A program made the translations under genes and the position numbers. This document shows positions 36,461 through 44,992 of a stretch of 64,000 nucleotides of DNA, piece by piece. Source of the stretch: an uncultured Eubacteriales bacterium. Lineage in GTDB: Bacteria; Bacillota; Clostridia; Oscillospirales; UMGS1783. Below the pieces are notes generated by a model. It worked only from the letters and a program-made list of their open reading frames with translations. It was not told the DNA's origin and ran no database searches. Location of the stretch: assembly GCA_934456365.1 (NCBI GenBank), contig CAKSHC010000002.1, positions 1 to 64,000 of the forward strand, in the 5' to 3' direction. Every line of letters begins with the position of its first letter. Position 1 is the first letter of the stretch.

Positions 36461-38428
36461 TTATGCGCTGACGATGCGCGTGTAGGCGCGGGTGGTGAAG
36501 CGATAGGCCAGCCCGTAGAAGAGAGAAAAGAAGAGAAAGGTAATGGCGCAGACGGCGGCGAACAGGCCGGTGTTGCGCAGCTGGAAGAGCAGCAGGATCT
36601 GACGGATCATCGGGAAGGCAAAGCACAGGTGCAGTGCCGCGGCGCACAGAGGGAGGAAGAAAACGAGCCAAAGCTGGGAATCCACATTCCGGCGGATCTC
36701 CCGACGCGACATGCCCACCTTCTGCAGGATGGCAAACCGGGCCTGATCCTCGTAGCCCTCGCAGATCTGCTTGTAATAAAGGATCATCACGGCGGCGGCC
36801 GAGAAGGCCAGGGTCAGCACCACGCCCAAAAACAGAAGCCCGGCAAAGGAGCCGATGAAATCGCCCCGGGTTTGCTCGCGCGACTGGACGGAAAGACGTT
36901 GTTCGTCGGCCCACATATACGGGGCGAGCGTGTCTTCCAGCATTCCGCTTTGTTCGGGCAGGCCGGTATCAAAAGCGCAGTACCACTGCAGCGAGGGGAA
37001 ATCCTCCGCCAGCTCTTTTGCCGCCGCTTCCAGGTCGGGGATAACGGCGACCACCTCGTCGCCGATGAGGGTGGTGTCGAAGCCGGTGGAGAAGGAATCG
37101 TCGCGCAGGGTTTGGGCGGAAAAGCTCAGCGAGCCGATCTCCAGCCGGTCGGGAAGGGTGCGGTTGGAATCGGTCACGAAAAGGGCCTGGCCGGGCCCGG
37201 GCGCTCCTTTGCCGCCGCCGGCGAGGTAGTCGGCCGCGTCGATCAGGAAGAGGGCGAAGAAGTCGGTGCGCGAGGGATCGTTTTTCGCGGCGACGACGGC
37301 TCCGTTTTCCCGGGCGCCCACCAGAGCGCACAGGCGCAGGTCGTAGAGGACGCGGGGGGTGCCGCCCTGCTGCCGGACCGTTTGCTCGAGCGCCTGGCGC
37401 ATGGGATCGATTTTTTCGCGGTCGAGCTGGTCGGGCTCCGTGAGGGTGAGCGTGAGCTTCTGCTCGCCGGGATAGAGGCGGGCGATGGTATCGTCGGCCC
37501 CGAAATAGAGGCTGGAGGTGGTTGAGAGCATGACCAGCACCATGGTGGCCAGAATGCAGATCGAGGCCATGCCGGCGCCGTTGCGCTTCATGCGGTAGAC
37601 CAGCGAGGAGACCGACACGAAGTGGCGGGGGGTATAATAGAACTTTTTGTTTTTCTGCAAAAGCCGGCACAGCTGCACCGAGCCGAAGATCATCAGGAGA
37701 TAGGTGGCGGCGATCACGAGCAGCACGGCAAAGAAAAAGAAGGTGATGGATTCGACGGCGCTTTTGACCGAAAGGGCGATGCCATAGGCGCACGCCAGCA
37801 GCACCAGCCCCAAAAGCCCCATGAAAATCCCGCCGCGCGGCGCTTTTTCGCCGGTGCGTTCGCCCGAGAGCAGGCTGACGGCGCTCAGACGGCGCATCTG
37901 GAGCAGGCGGACGAGCGTGATGCAGAGATAGAGGACGCTGTAGAGCAAAAGCGTCATAAAGATCGGGCCCGGGGCGAGGGAGAAGGAGGGGTCGGGCGCC
38001 GAGCCGCTCAGGGCGGCGAAGATGAGCTCGCAGAGCTTTTCGAAAAGCGTGCCGAAGAGAAGACCGGCCGCGAGGGCGAAAAGCGCGGTGAAGAGGGATT
38101 CCCAGCAGAGCACCCGCCCGATCTGGCCGCGGGTGAGCCCCAGGACATTATAAAGCCCGAGCTCGCGCTTGCGGCGACGCAGGAGGAAGGTGCCGGAATA
38201 GAAGAGGAAGATCACCGAAAAGAAGAAAACCACCCAGGCCCCAAGAGCCAGCACCGTTTGGGTGGAGGCGCCGCCGCGCATGGCGGCCAGCCGGGGAGAA
38301 ACGCTCAGGGAGGCCAGCAGGTCGTAGAGCGCCACGAGCCCCGCGCCCGAGAGAAGATAGGGAAGAAGAAGCTGACGGCTGCCGCGCATTCCGACCAGCG
38401 CCAGCCGCGGATAAAGGCCTGCTTTCAT
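36461..38428 (-). CDS. bceB: BceB-type ABC transporter permease (FtsX family)
   Basis: This 655-aa membrane protein begins with ARLALVG-like cytosolic residues and helix 1, and shows the FtsX cassette VLGLTRGQIGRVLCWESLFTAL. A large extracellular segment (about 320-500) lies between the helix clusters, as expected for the sensing/detoxifying domain of BceB proteins. Together with the ATPase it would remove peptide antibiotics from lipid-II-cycle intermediates and signal to the kinase upstream. It is the last gene of the operon. Confidence 0.9.
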   Translation of the reverse strand: MKAGLYPRLALVGMRGSRQLLLPYLLSGAGLVALYDLLASLSVSPRLAAMRGGASTQTVLALGAWVVFFFSVIFLFYSGTFLLRRRKRELGLYNVLGLTRGQIGRVLCWESLFTALFALAAGLLFGTLFEKLCELIFAALSGSAPDPSFSLAPGPIFMTLLLYSVLYLCITLVRLLQMRRLSAVSLLSGERTGEKAPRGGIFMGLLGLVLLACAYGIALSVKSAVESITFFFFAVLLVIAATYLLMIFGSVQLCRLLQKNKKFYYTPRHFVSVSSLVYRMKRNGAGMASICILATMVLVMLSTTSSLYFGADDTIARLYPGEQKLTLTLTEPDQLDREKIDPMRQALEQTVRQQGGTPRVLYDLRLCALVGARENGAVVAAKNDPSRTDFFALFLIDAADYLAGGGKGAPGPGQALFVTDSNRTLPDRLEIGSLSFSAQTLRDDSFSTGFDTTLIGDEVVAVIPDLEAAAKELAEDFPSLQWYCAFDTGLPEQSGMLEDTLAPYMWADEQRLSVQSREQTRGDFIGSFAGLLFLGVVLTLAFSAAAVMILYYKQICEGYEDQARFAILQKVGMSRREIRRNVDSQLWLVFFLPLCAAALHLCFAFPMIRQILLLFQLRNTGLFAAVCAITFLFFSLFYGLAYRFTTRAYTRIVSA

Positions 38429-39189
38429 GAATTTCGCCCTCCGGTTGCGAGAAGGGTGAGGGTGTCGCTGATGGCGGTGTAGAAGGCGTCGTCGGTGCGG
38501 TCGCCGCGGTAGAGCTGATGGAAAACCTCGCCGTCTTTGATGAAGAGCACCCGCCCGGCGCGCGAGGCGGCGCGCAGGGAATGGGTGACCATCAGGATGG
38601 TTTGCCCGGTGCGGTTGATCTCCTCGAAAAGATTCAGAAGCTCGTCGGCGGCGCGCGAATCGAGGGCGCCGGTGGGCTCGTCGGCCAGAATCAGGCGGGG
38701 CCGGGTGATGATCGCCCGCCCCACGGCGGCGCGCTGCTTCTGCCCGCCCGAAACCTCGTAGGGATACTTTTCCAGAAGCTCCCCGATCTCGAGCCGGTCG
38801 GCCACGGCGTGCAGCCGGGCTTCCATTTCGGGGTAGGGGGTGGAGGAAAGCACGAGAGGAAGCAGGATATTATCCTTGAGGGTGAAGGTGTCGAGCAGGT
38901 TGCAGTCCTGAAACACAAAGCCGAGGTTTTTGCGCCGGAAGCGGGCCAGTTCGCTTTCCCGCACCCGGGAAAGATCCTCCCCCTCAAGCAGAACCTGGCC
39001 GCTCGTGGGCCGGTCGAGGGCGGCGAGGATATTCAGAAGAGTGGTTTTGCCCGATCCGCTTTCGCCCATGATGGCGACGAATTCCCCGTTTTCCACCGAA
39101 AAGGAAAGGGAGCGAAGGGCCTCCACCCGGGTGCCGCCGAGGCGGGTGGTGTAGACCTTATGAAGACGATCGACTTGCAGCAAAGACAT
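38425..39189 (-). CDS. bceA: BceA-type ABC transporter ATPase
   Basis: This 254-aa protein is started at 39189 behind AAAGGAGG. Walker A GESGSGKTT, the BceA-typical NLGFVFQDCNLLDTFTLKDN, signature VSGGQKQR and Walker B LILADEPTGALDS are present. It overlaps bceB by 4 nt. The family forms antimicrobial-peptide resistance pumps. Confidence 0.94.
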   Translation of the reverse strand: MSLLQVDRLHKVYTTRLGGTRVEALRSLSFSVENGEFVAIMGESGSGKTTLLNILAALDRPTSGQVLLEGEDLSRVRESELARFRRKNLGFVFQDCNLLDTFTLKDNILLPLVLSSTPYPEMEARLHAVADRLEIGELLEKYPYEVSGGQKQRAAVGRAIITRPRLILADEPTGALDSRAADELLNLFEEINRTGQTILMVTHSLRAASRAGRVLFIKDGEVFHQLYRGDRTDDAFYTAISDTLTLLATGGRNS

Positions 39190-39253
39190 GGATTTTGTCC
39201 TCCTTTTGCTCCCAGTATAGCGCAAAGCGGGGGATTCTCGCCATCGAAACGGC

Positions 39254-40261
39254 TTACGAATCCCCCGTTTTTCTTACAGTTTTGTAAGGCCGCACAAGCC
39301 GCGCCGGAAAATGCAGGCGCATGGCGGCGCCCTGCCCCGGCCGGCTTTCGGCCGAAAGAGAGATTTTCAGCCGCCGGCAGATCTGGGCGCAGAGATAGAG
39401 CCCCAGCCCGGTGGAGCGGGCCTCGCGGCGGCCGAGATGGCCGGTAAAGCCCTTTTCGAAAATGCGCGGCAGATCTTCGGGCGCGATGCCGCAGCCGGTA
39501 TCCTCGATCCAGAGATCGCTTCCCTCGGCCCGCACCGTGACCGAGCCTGCGGAGGTATACTGCAGGGCGTTGGACAAAAGCTGCCCGACCACAAAGGAGA
39601 GCCATTTGGCGTCGGTCAGCACCCGCAGGCGGATGGGCGAATAGCAAAGGGCGAGGCGGCTGTCGATGAAGGAGGAGGAAAAGCGGCGCAGAAGGGCGCG
39701 CACCAGCTCGTCGAGATCGACCTCCACAAACTCCCAGTCGCTCCCCTCGAGGCGGCTGTAGCACAGCACCATGGACACATATTCCTCGATCCGCCGCAGC
39801 TCCCGCTCGAGCGCGCGGTCGCGGGGACTGTCGCCGCGCGCCAGCGACAGGCGCATGGCGGCGATGGGCGTTTTGATCTGATGGGCCCAGGCGGCGTAGT
39901 AGTCCGACAGGTCGCGCTCTCTTTGGGAAAAGAGCAGCGTTTGCTCGTGGTTTTGCCGGGCGAGGCGGGCGCAGAGGCTTTGCCATTCCTTTTCGCAGAG
40001 CGTTTCTCCGGCGGGCAGCTCCTCGAGAAGGGCTGCGGCGTCTTTTCCGAGGCGGCGCAGCGTTTGGGCGCGCTCTCTGGTTTTCCGAAAATCGAGCCCC
40101 AGAAAGAGGAGCCCGAGCGCCAGGCACAAAAGCGCCGGATAGAGAACCACGGCAAAGGGGATCCCATAGAGGGCGAAGATCAGGAAAAAGATCCCCGCGA
40201 AAAGCAAAAACAGCACAATGCCCCGGATGCGCGAGGCGAGGTAGGCTCCGAGATCCTTCAT
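39254..40261 (-). CDS. bceS: Intramembrane-sensing histidine kinase (BceS-type)
   Basis: This 335-aa kinase is started at 40261 (ATGA overlap with the response regulator). It has two N-terminal helices with almost no extracellular loop, the BceS-type H-box YYAAWAHQIKTPIAAMRL (phospho-acceptor His), N-box QLLSNALQYT and G-boxes IEDTGCGIAPEDL and GLGLYL. Kinases of this type sense through the partner ABC transporter rather than a ligand domain. The 64-bp gap before bceA (39190-39253) has no clear promoter. Confidence 0.93.
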   Translation of the reverse strand: MKDLGAYLASRIRGIVLFLLFAGIFFLIFALYGIPFAVVLYPALLCLALGLLFLGLDFRKTRERAQTLRRLGKDAAALLEELPAGETLCEKEWQSLCARLARQNHEQTLLFSQRERDLSDYYAAWAHQIKTPIAAMRLSLARGDSPRDRALERELRRIEEYVSMVLCYSRLEGSDWEFVEVDLDELVRALLRRFSSSFIDSRLALCYSPIRLRVLTDAKWLSFVVGQLLSNALQYTSAGSVTVRAEGSDLWIEDTGCGIAPEDLPRIFEKGFTGHLGRREARSTGLGLYLCAQICRRLKISLSAESRPGQGAAMRLHFPARLVRPYKTVRKTGDS

Positions 40262-40935
40262 AGCCCCACCGCATAGCCCGCGCCGACGCGGGTGGTGATC
40301 AGATGGTCGATCCCCGCTTCGCGCAGCTTGGCGCGCAGGCGGTTGACGTTGACGGTGAGGGTGTTGTCGTCGATGAAGGAATCGGTGGCCCACAGCCGCT
40401 CCATCAGCCGCTCGCGGCTGACGATCCTGCCCTGATTTTCAAAGAGGCAGGAGAGGATGCGGGTTTCGTTGCGGGTCAGCTCGACGCGCGTTTGTCCGGA
40501 AAAGAGCGCCTGCTCGCTCGGGGAGAGGGAGAGCTCGCCCAGCTCCAGCCGGGGCAGAGGGGCGTAGTCGTAGGCGCGGCGCAGCAGCGCGGTGATCTTG
40601 GCCATGAGCACCGAGCCGTCGAAGGGCTTGGAGAGGAAATCGTCGGCCCCGAGCTCCATGGCGGTGACGATGTTGAGGTTGTCGGAGGCCGAGGAGAGGA
40701 AGAGGATGGGCAGGAGGGAGGTTTCCCGCAGCTTGCGGCACCAGTGGTAGCCGTTTTGAAAGGGCAGGTAAAGATCGATCAGCACGAGCTGGGGGGCGAA
40801 GGCGAGGAGCTCGGGCATGGGATCGCGCAGGTCCTCGGCGCATTGCAGGGCATAGCCCCAGCTTTCGGCCAGCGCGCGGATCTCCTCGCGCAGGGCGCGG
40901 TCGTCTTCAATCAGAAAGATCCGGTTCGTAGGCAT
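40258..40935 (-). CDS. bceR: OmpR/PhoB-family response regulator (BceR-type)
   Basis: This 225-aa protein has an N-terminal receiver with acidic pair EDD, phospho-acceptor Asp in LVLIDLYLP and the conserved Lys of FLSKPFD, followed by a C-terminal winged helix (LTRNETRILSCL..TLTVNVNRLRAKL). It probably activates this operon and cell-envelope defence genes. It begins 6 bp after the ABC exporter stop. Confidence 0.94.
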   Translation of the reverse strand: MPTNRIFLIEDDRALREEIRALAESWGYALQCAEDLRDPMPELLAFAPQLVLIDLYLPFQNGYHWCRKLRETSLLPILFLSSASDNLNIVTAMELGADDFLSKPFDGSVLMAKITALLRRAYDYAPLPRLELGELSLSPSEQALFSGQTRVELTRNETRILSCLFENQGRIVSRERLMERLWATDSFIDDNTLTVNVNRLRAKLREAGIDHLITTRVGAGYAVGL

Positions 40936-40941
40936 TCCTCC

Positions 40942-42654
40942 TCAGCGGTCAAATGAACGGGAATAAAGCGCGGCATAGGCCCCGCCGCGCGCCAGAAGCT
41001 CGTCGTGGGTGCCCCGCTCGACGATCTGCCCGTTTTGCACGAAGGCGATCTCGTCGGCGTTGCGGATGGTGGAGAGCCGGTGGGCGACCACCAGCGTGGT
41101 GCGGCCGCGGCAGAGCTCGTCGAGCGCGGCCTGGATCTGGGCCTCGGTCACATTATCGAGCGCCGAGGTGGCCTCGTCGAGGATGAGGATGGGCGGGTTT
41201 TTCAGGAAAACGCGGGCGATGCAGAGCCGCTGCTTCTGTCCGCCCGACAGGCGCACGCCCCGCTCGCCGATCACGGTGTCATAGCCCTCGGGCATGGCGA
41301 GGATATCCTCGTGGATGTTGGCGCGCCGGGCCGCTTCCTCCACCTCGGTCTGGGTGGCGTCGAGCCGGCCGTAGAGGATGTTGTCGCGGATGGAGGCGTT
41401 GAAGAGGTAAACATCCTGCTGCACGATGCCGATGTTGCGCCGCAGGGAAGCGCGGGTGAGGGTGCGGATGTCCTGCCCGTCGATCGAAAGGATCCCCGAG
41501 GCGATTTCATAAAAATGCGGGATCAGATGGCAGATGGTGGTTTTGCCGCCGCCGGAGGGGCCGACCAGGGCATAGGTGCGCCCGGGCGGGAGGTGGAGGT
41601 TGACCTCATGAAGGATCTCGCGCCCTTCGCCGTAGCTGCAGCTGACGTTTTGGAAGTCGATCGCGCCGCTTAGGCGGCCGGCGTCTTTCGCGCCGGGGGC
41701 ATCGGCCTCCACGGGGGTATCCATGATCTCGCAGAAGCGCTCGAAGCCGGCGGCGCCGTTTTGGAAGTCTTCCGTCCAGCGGATGAGGGTGAGAAGCGGG
41801 GTGAGGAAGAGGTTGACCGAGAGGATGAAGGCCGAATAATCGGCAAAGCTGATGGCGTTTTGGAAGAGGAAAATTCCGCCGGCGAGCAAAACGGCGGCGT
41901 TGAACAGGTCGGTGATGAAGGTTGTGCCCGAATGGAAGCGGGCCATGGCCAGATAGGCCAGGCGGCTGGCGTGGATAAAGAGCTTATTGCCCTCTTCGAA
42001 TTTTTCCTGCTCTTTTGGGGCGTTTGTGAAGGCTTTGGTCACCCGGATGCCCGAAAGGCTGCTTTGCAGCGCGCCCGAGAGCTCGGCGTTGGCCGCGCGG
42101 CGCGCCTGGAAGGCTTTCTGCATGGCTCCGCGCATCTTCACGGCCACGAAAAGCAGGATCGGCAGGCAGATCAGCAGGATCAGCGTGAGCCGCCATTCGA
42201 TGGAAAAGAGGTAGACAAACGAGGCGACCACCGAGGCGGTGCAGGTCAGGGCGACCTCGGGCCCGTGGTGGGCCAGCTCGCTGATCTCGAAAAGGTCGCT
42301 GGTCATCCGGCTCATGAGCTTGCCGGTGTCGTTTTGGTCGTAGAAGGAGAAGGGCAGAGCCTCGAGGTGGGCGAAGAGCTCGGTGCGCATGCGCGCCTGG
42401 ATGGCCACGCCCATCATGTGGCCCTTATACTGCACGAAATAATTGAGCAGCATGCGCACAAGATAGACCAGCATCAGCCCCACGCCGGCGAAAACCACGG
42501 CGCGCAGATTGCGGTTGGGGATGAAGTCGCCCACCATGGCGCGGGTGAGGATGGGATAGATCAGTGTGATGACCGCCACGCCGAGCGAGGCGAGCATATC
42601 GGCGGTAAAGAGCGGGATATGCGGCTTGTAATAGGAAAGAAATCGTTTGAGCAT
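40942..42654 (-). CDS. ABC exporter, fused permease-ATPase
   Basis: This 570-aa half-transporter has an N-terminal six-helix ABC exporter domain (about 1-310) and a C-terminal ATPase (Walker A GPSGGGKTT, signature LSGGQKQR, Walker B ILILDEATSALD). It would act as a homodimer exporting drugs, lipids or peptides. It is the first gene of the five-gene operon that continues into bceRSAB, which suggests joint induction by envelope stress. Confidence 0.92.
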   Translation of the reverse strand: MLKRFLSYYKPHIPLFTADMLASLGVAVITLIYPILTRAMVGDFIPNRNLRAVVFAGVGLMLVYLVRMLLNYFVQYKGHMMGVAIQARMRTELFAHLEALPFSFYDQNDTGKLMSRMTSDLFEISELAHHGPEVALTCTASVVASFVYLFSIEWRLTLILLICLPILLFVAVKMRGAMQKAFQARRAANAELSGALQSSLSGIRVTKAFTNAPKEQEKFEEGNKLFIHASRLAYLAMARFHSGTTFITDLFNAAVLLAGGIFLFQNAISFADYSAFILSVNLFLTPLLTLIRWTEDFQNGAAGFERFCEIMDTPVEADAPGAKDAGRLSGAIDFQNVSCSYGEGREILHEVNLHLPPGRTYALVGPSGGGKTTICHLIPHFYEIASGILSIDGQDIRTLTRASLRRNIGIVQQDVYLFNASIRDNILYGRLDATQTEVEEAARRANIHEDILAMPEGYDTVIGERGVRLSGGQKQRLCIARVFLKNPPILILDEATSALDNVTEAQIQAALDELCRGRTTLVVAHRLSTIRNADEIAFVQNGQIVERGTHDELLARGGAYAALYSRSFDR

Positions 42655-42707
42655 AGGCTTGCCTTTCTGAGAAAAATCGGGTAAGATAGGGAAAAAGGGG
42701 GATGGGC

Positions 42708-43430
42708 ATGGACGAACAGAAGAAAACGATCCTGCGCCGCCGGATTGTGACCGTGGTTTCGGTTGTGATCTTTCTGGCGGTTTCGGCGCTGCTTTGCGTG
42801 TATGTGGGGGTGCCGCTGGTGCGCTCCTTAAAGGAGGAGCCCGAGCAGTTTCGCCTGTGGGTGGATTCCCACGGGTTCTGGGGCCGGGCGGCTTATGTGG
42901 GGCTGGTGGTTTTGCAGGTTGTGGTCGCCGTGATCCCCGGCGAGATTTTTGAAACGATGGGCGGCTATGCCTTCGGCTGGCTGGAGGGCACGCTTCTCTG
43001 CGAGCTGGGGATCGTAGTCGGGTCGGCTCTGGTGTGGCTCTTTTCGCACTTTGTGGGCATCCGGGGAGTGGAGGCCTTTTATCCGAAGGAGAAGCTGGAG
43101 GAGCTGCGGTTTCTGCGCGATTCCAAAAAGCTGGAGGCGCTCACCTTTCTGCTCTTCTTCATCCCCGGCACCCCAAAGGATATGCTGACCTATGTGGTGG
43201 GGCTGACTCCCATGAAGCTGCCCACCTTCCTGCTCATCACGCTGGTCGCCCGCTTCCCATCGGTCATTACCTCCACCGTGGGCGGCGGCGCGCTGGGAAA
43301 CCACCAGTATCTTTTCGCGGTGATCGTGTATGCCGTGACGGGGCTTTTATCACTGGCGGGCATTCTGATTTACCGCAGGAAATTTCCATCCGAGAAAAAG
43401 AAGAAAGAAAAAGGCTCCGATCCATCCTGA
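42708..43430 (+). CDS. TVP38/TMEM64 (DedA-like) membrane protein
   Basis: This 240-aa protein starts at the second ATG (42708), which is spaced 6 nt from the GGGGG site; the ATG at 42702 abuts it. SNARE-associated/VTT signatures include PGEIFETMGGYAFGWLEGTLLCELG and FFIPGTPKDMLTYVVGLTPM. Relatives are lipid scramblase-like transporters of undecaprenyl phosphate or phosphatidyl lipids. It is divergent from the ABC exporter gene with only 53 bp between starts. Confidence 0.88.
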   Translation: MDEQKKTILRRRIVTVVSVVIFLAVSALLCVYVGVPLVRSLKEEPEQFRLWVDSHGFWGRAAYVGLVVLQVVVAVIPGEIFETMGGYAFGWLEGTLLCELGIVVGSALVWLFSHFVGIRGVEAFYPKEKLEELRFLRDSKKLEALTFLLFFIPGTPKDMLTYVVGLTPMKLPTFLLITLVARFPSVITSTVGGGALGNHQYLFAVIVYAVTGLLSLAGILIYRRKFPSEKKKKEKGSDPS

Positions 43431-43448
43431 TCGGAGCCCGATTTTTTA
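43413..43448. terminator. Terminator of the TVP38 gene (overlapping its stop)
   Basis: Stem GGCTCCGATC/GATCGGAGCC with a T-run CGATTTTTT; the stop codon lies in the loop/arm. It also borders the convergent foldase lipoprotein gene. Confidence 0.85.
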
Positions 43449-44516
43449 TCCGATCTCGCGGCTTTGCTCCGTGACGAAGGAAACCACCTTGCGGAAAAGG
43501 AGCTGATCGGTGATGGCGTCTTTTCCGTACTGCTCTTCGAATTCGTAGCCGTTGGTGGCGCGGAAGTCGGCCGCGTCTTCATAGCCGGCCTGCTTGATGA
43601 AGGAGGCAAGGCCTTCGGCGTATTCCTCGTCGCTGATGCGGATGTTTTCGCGGTTGGCGATCATTTTGGCGGTCATGGTATAGGAAAGGTCGGTTTTGGC
43701 CCAGGTATCGACCTTTTCCTCAAATTCCTCCGCGGTGGTTTCGTAGTAGTTCTGGAGGAAGGTGTCGAGCGAGAGGCCGCGGGAGGAGGCGAGGTTTTTA
43801 TAGTAGGTTTTGTAGTCCTCGCGGAATTCTTCCAGCTTGTCCTCCGGGTAGCCGAGGATCTCGGTCCCGTCCATCACCGCCTTCCAAACGGCTTCCTCCT
43901 TCTCGCTGGCGGCTGCGGTGACGGCGGCCTCCTCCAGCTGCTGCTTGGCCCAGGCCCGGTATTCGTCTACCGTGAGGCAATCGGAATTCTGACGCACGAA
44001 GGTATCGTCCAAAACCGGCTTCACGCTGACCTGCACCTTCAGGATCTTCACCTCGAAGCGCACGGCCACTCCGGCCAGGTTGGGGTTGTAGTAGCTTTCG
44101 GGATAGGTCAGGTTCAGAGTCAGCTCGTCTCCGGCCTTCGCGCCGATAAGCCCCGATTCAAACCCATCGATGAAGGTTTTCGAGCCGATGGTGAGGTCGT
44201 AGCTTTCACTGGCGGCCGAGGGGATGGCCTCGCCGGACGAGGCATAGAAGCCGGTAAAGGAGAGATTGACGGTGTCGCCGAGCTGAATGGGGCGGTCGAC
44301 CGTCTGATACGAGGCGGTGGAGGAAAGGACCTTATCGATGTAGGTTTCCACATCCTCGTCGGTCACGGTCTGCACCTCGATTTTCTTGACCTCAAGCCCC
44401 TTGTATTCACCGAGCTTCACATATTGCGAATAGTCGGTATGCGCCGGGGAGCAGGCGCACAGCAAGACAGCCGCAAGGCAGAGCGCGGCCGCAAAGAAAA
44501 TGCCCTTCTTTTTCAT
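43446..44516 (-). CDS. Surface foldase lipoprotein with FKBP and trigger-factor C domains
   Basis: This 356-aa lipoprotein (lipobox LLCAC) is started at 44516 behind GAGGAG. Residues about 65-160 form an FKBP-like PPIase domain (GDTVNLSFTGFY, then the GFESGLIGAKAGDELTLNL flap), and about 165-350 resemble the trigger-factor C-terminal chaperone arms (SVKPVLDDTFVRQNSDCLTVDEYRAW region). It lacks the ribosome-binding N-domain of cytosolic trigger factor, so it is best read as an extracellular lipid-anchored chaperone/isomerase helping fold secreted proteins. Confidence 0.85.
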   Translation of the reverse strand: MKKKGIFFAAALCLAAVLLCACSPAHTDYSQYVKLGEYKGLEVKKIEVQTVTDEDVETYIDKVLSSTASYQTVDRPIQLGDTVNLSFTGFYASSGEAIPSAASESYDLTIGSKTFIDGFESGLIGAKAGDELTLNLTYPESYYNPNLAGVAVRFEVKILKVQVSVKPVLDDTFVRQNSDCLTVDEYRAWAKQQLEEAAVTAAASEKEEAVWKAVMDGTEILGYPEDKLEEFREDYKTYYKNLASSRGLSLDTFLQNYYETTAEEFEEKVDTWAKTDLSYTMTAKMIANRENIRISDEEYAEGLASFIKQAGYEDAADFRATNGYEFEEQYGKDAITDQLLFRKVVSFVTEQSREIG

Positions 44517-44619
44517 GCTTTTCTCCTCGCTTCCTGTCGGAAACAGAATTTTCTTCATTATATCATAGAAATTTCGGCGCGGCAAGGCAAAAATAATTCC
44601 TCAATTTACGCAAAACCGC

Positions 44620-44648
44620 TTGCAAATCGGGGGAAGTGTTGGTATCAT
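44620..44648 (+). promoter_or_regulatory. Promoter of the small membrane protein and intracellular GH2
   Basis: -35 TTGCAA (44620-44625), 17 bp, -10 TATCAT (44643-44648), 23 bp before the membrane-protein start. Confidence 0.65.
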
Positions 44649-44671
44649 TAACGCAAGAGAGGGGGATTTTC

Positions 44672-44983
44672 ATGAACGAATGGGAATTTGCCCGCCTCTC
44701 GGGGTTTGCCTCGCTGAGCTCCTGCCTGCTTTCTGCCCTATCCCTGCTCGGGCTTCTGCTTGCGCGCTTTGGCCGCGGCATGGGATACGGGCCGATCCGT
44801 ACACTGTCGGGCGTCGGAATGCTTCTGGCCGGGGCGGCCTTCGGGCTTGCCGCCTTTTTCTATCTGCGAGCCGCCTGTCTGACCCCCGCCCGGCCGATTC
44901 TGCGCCGTGCCGAGGGTCTTCTTTGCGTGGCCGGGGGCGGAGGGGCCCTTCTGCTCGTCTGCACGTTAATCTTTTTCCTGTGA
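44672..44983 (+). CDS. Small three-helix membrane protein of unknown function
   Basis: This 103-aa protein starts at 44672 (GAGGGGG upstream; the ORF extends to 44636 without support). Three hydrophobic segments lie at about 8-32, 46-68 and 82-103, joined by short basic loops (ARFGRGMGYG and RPILRRAEG). No named family is evident. It is separated from the GH2 gene by only 9 bp and probably cotranscribed with it. It could be a transport helper or simply a passenger. Confidence 0.7.
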   Translation: MNEWEFARLSGFASLSSCLLSALSLLGLLLARFGRGMGYGPIRTLSGVGMLLAGAAFGLAAFFYLRAACLTPARPILRRAEGLLCVAGGGGALLLVCTLIFFL

Positions 44984-44992
44984 GAGGTTTTT

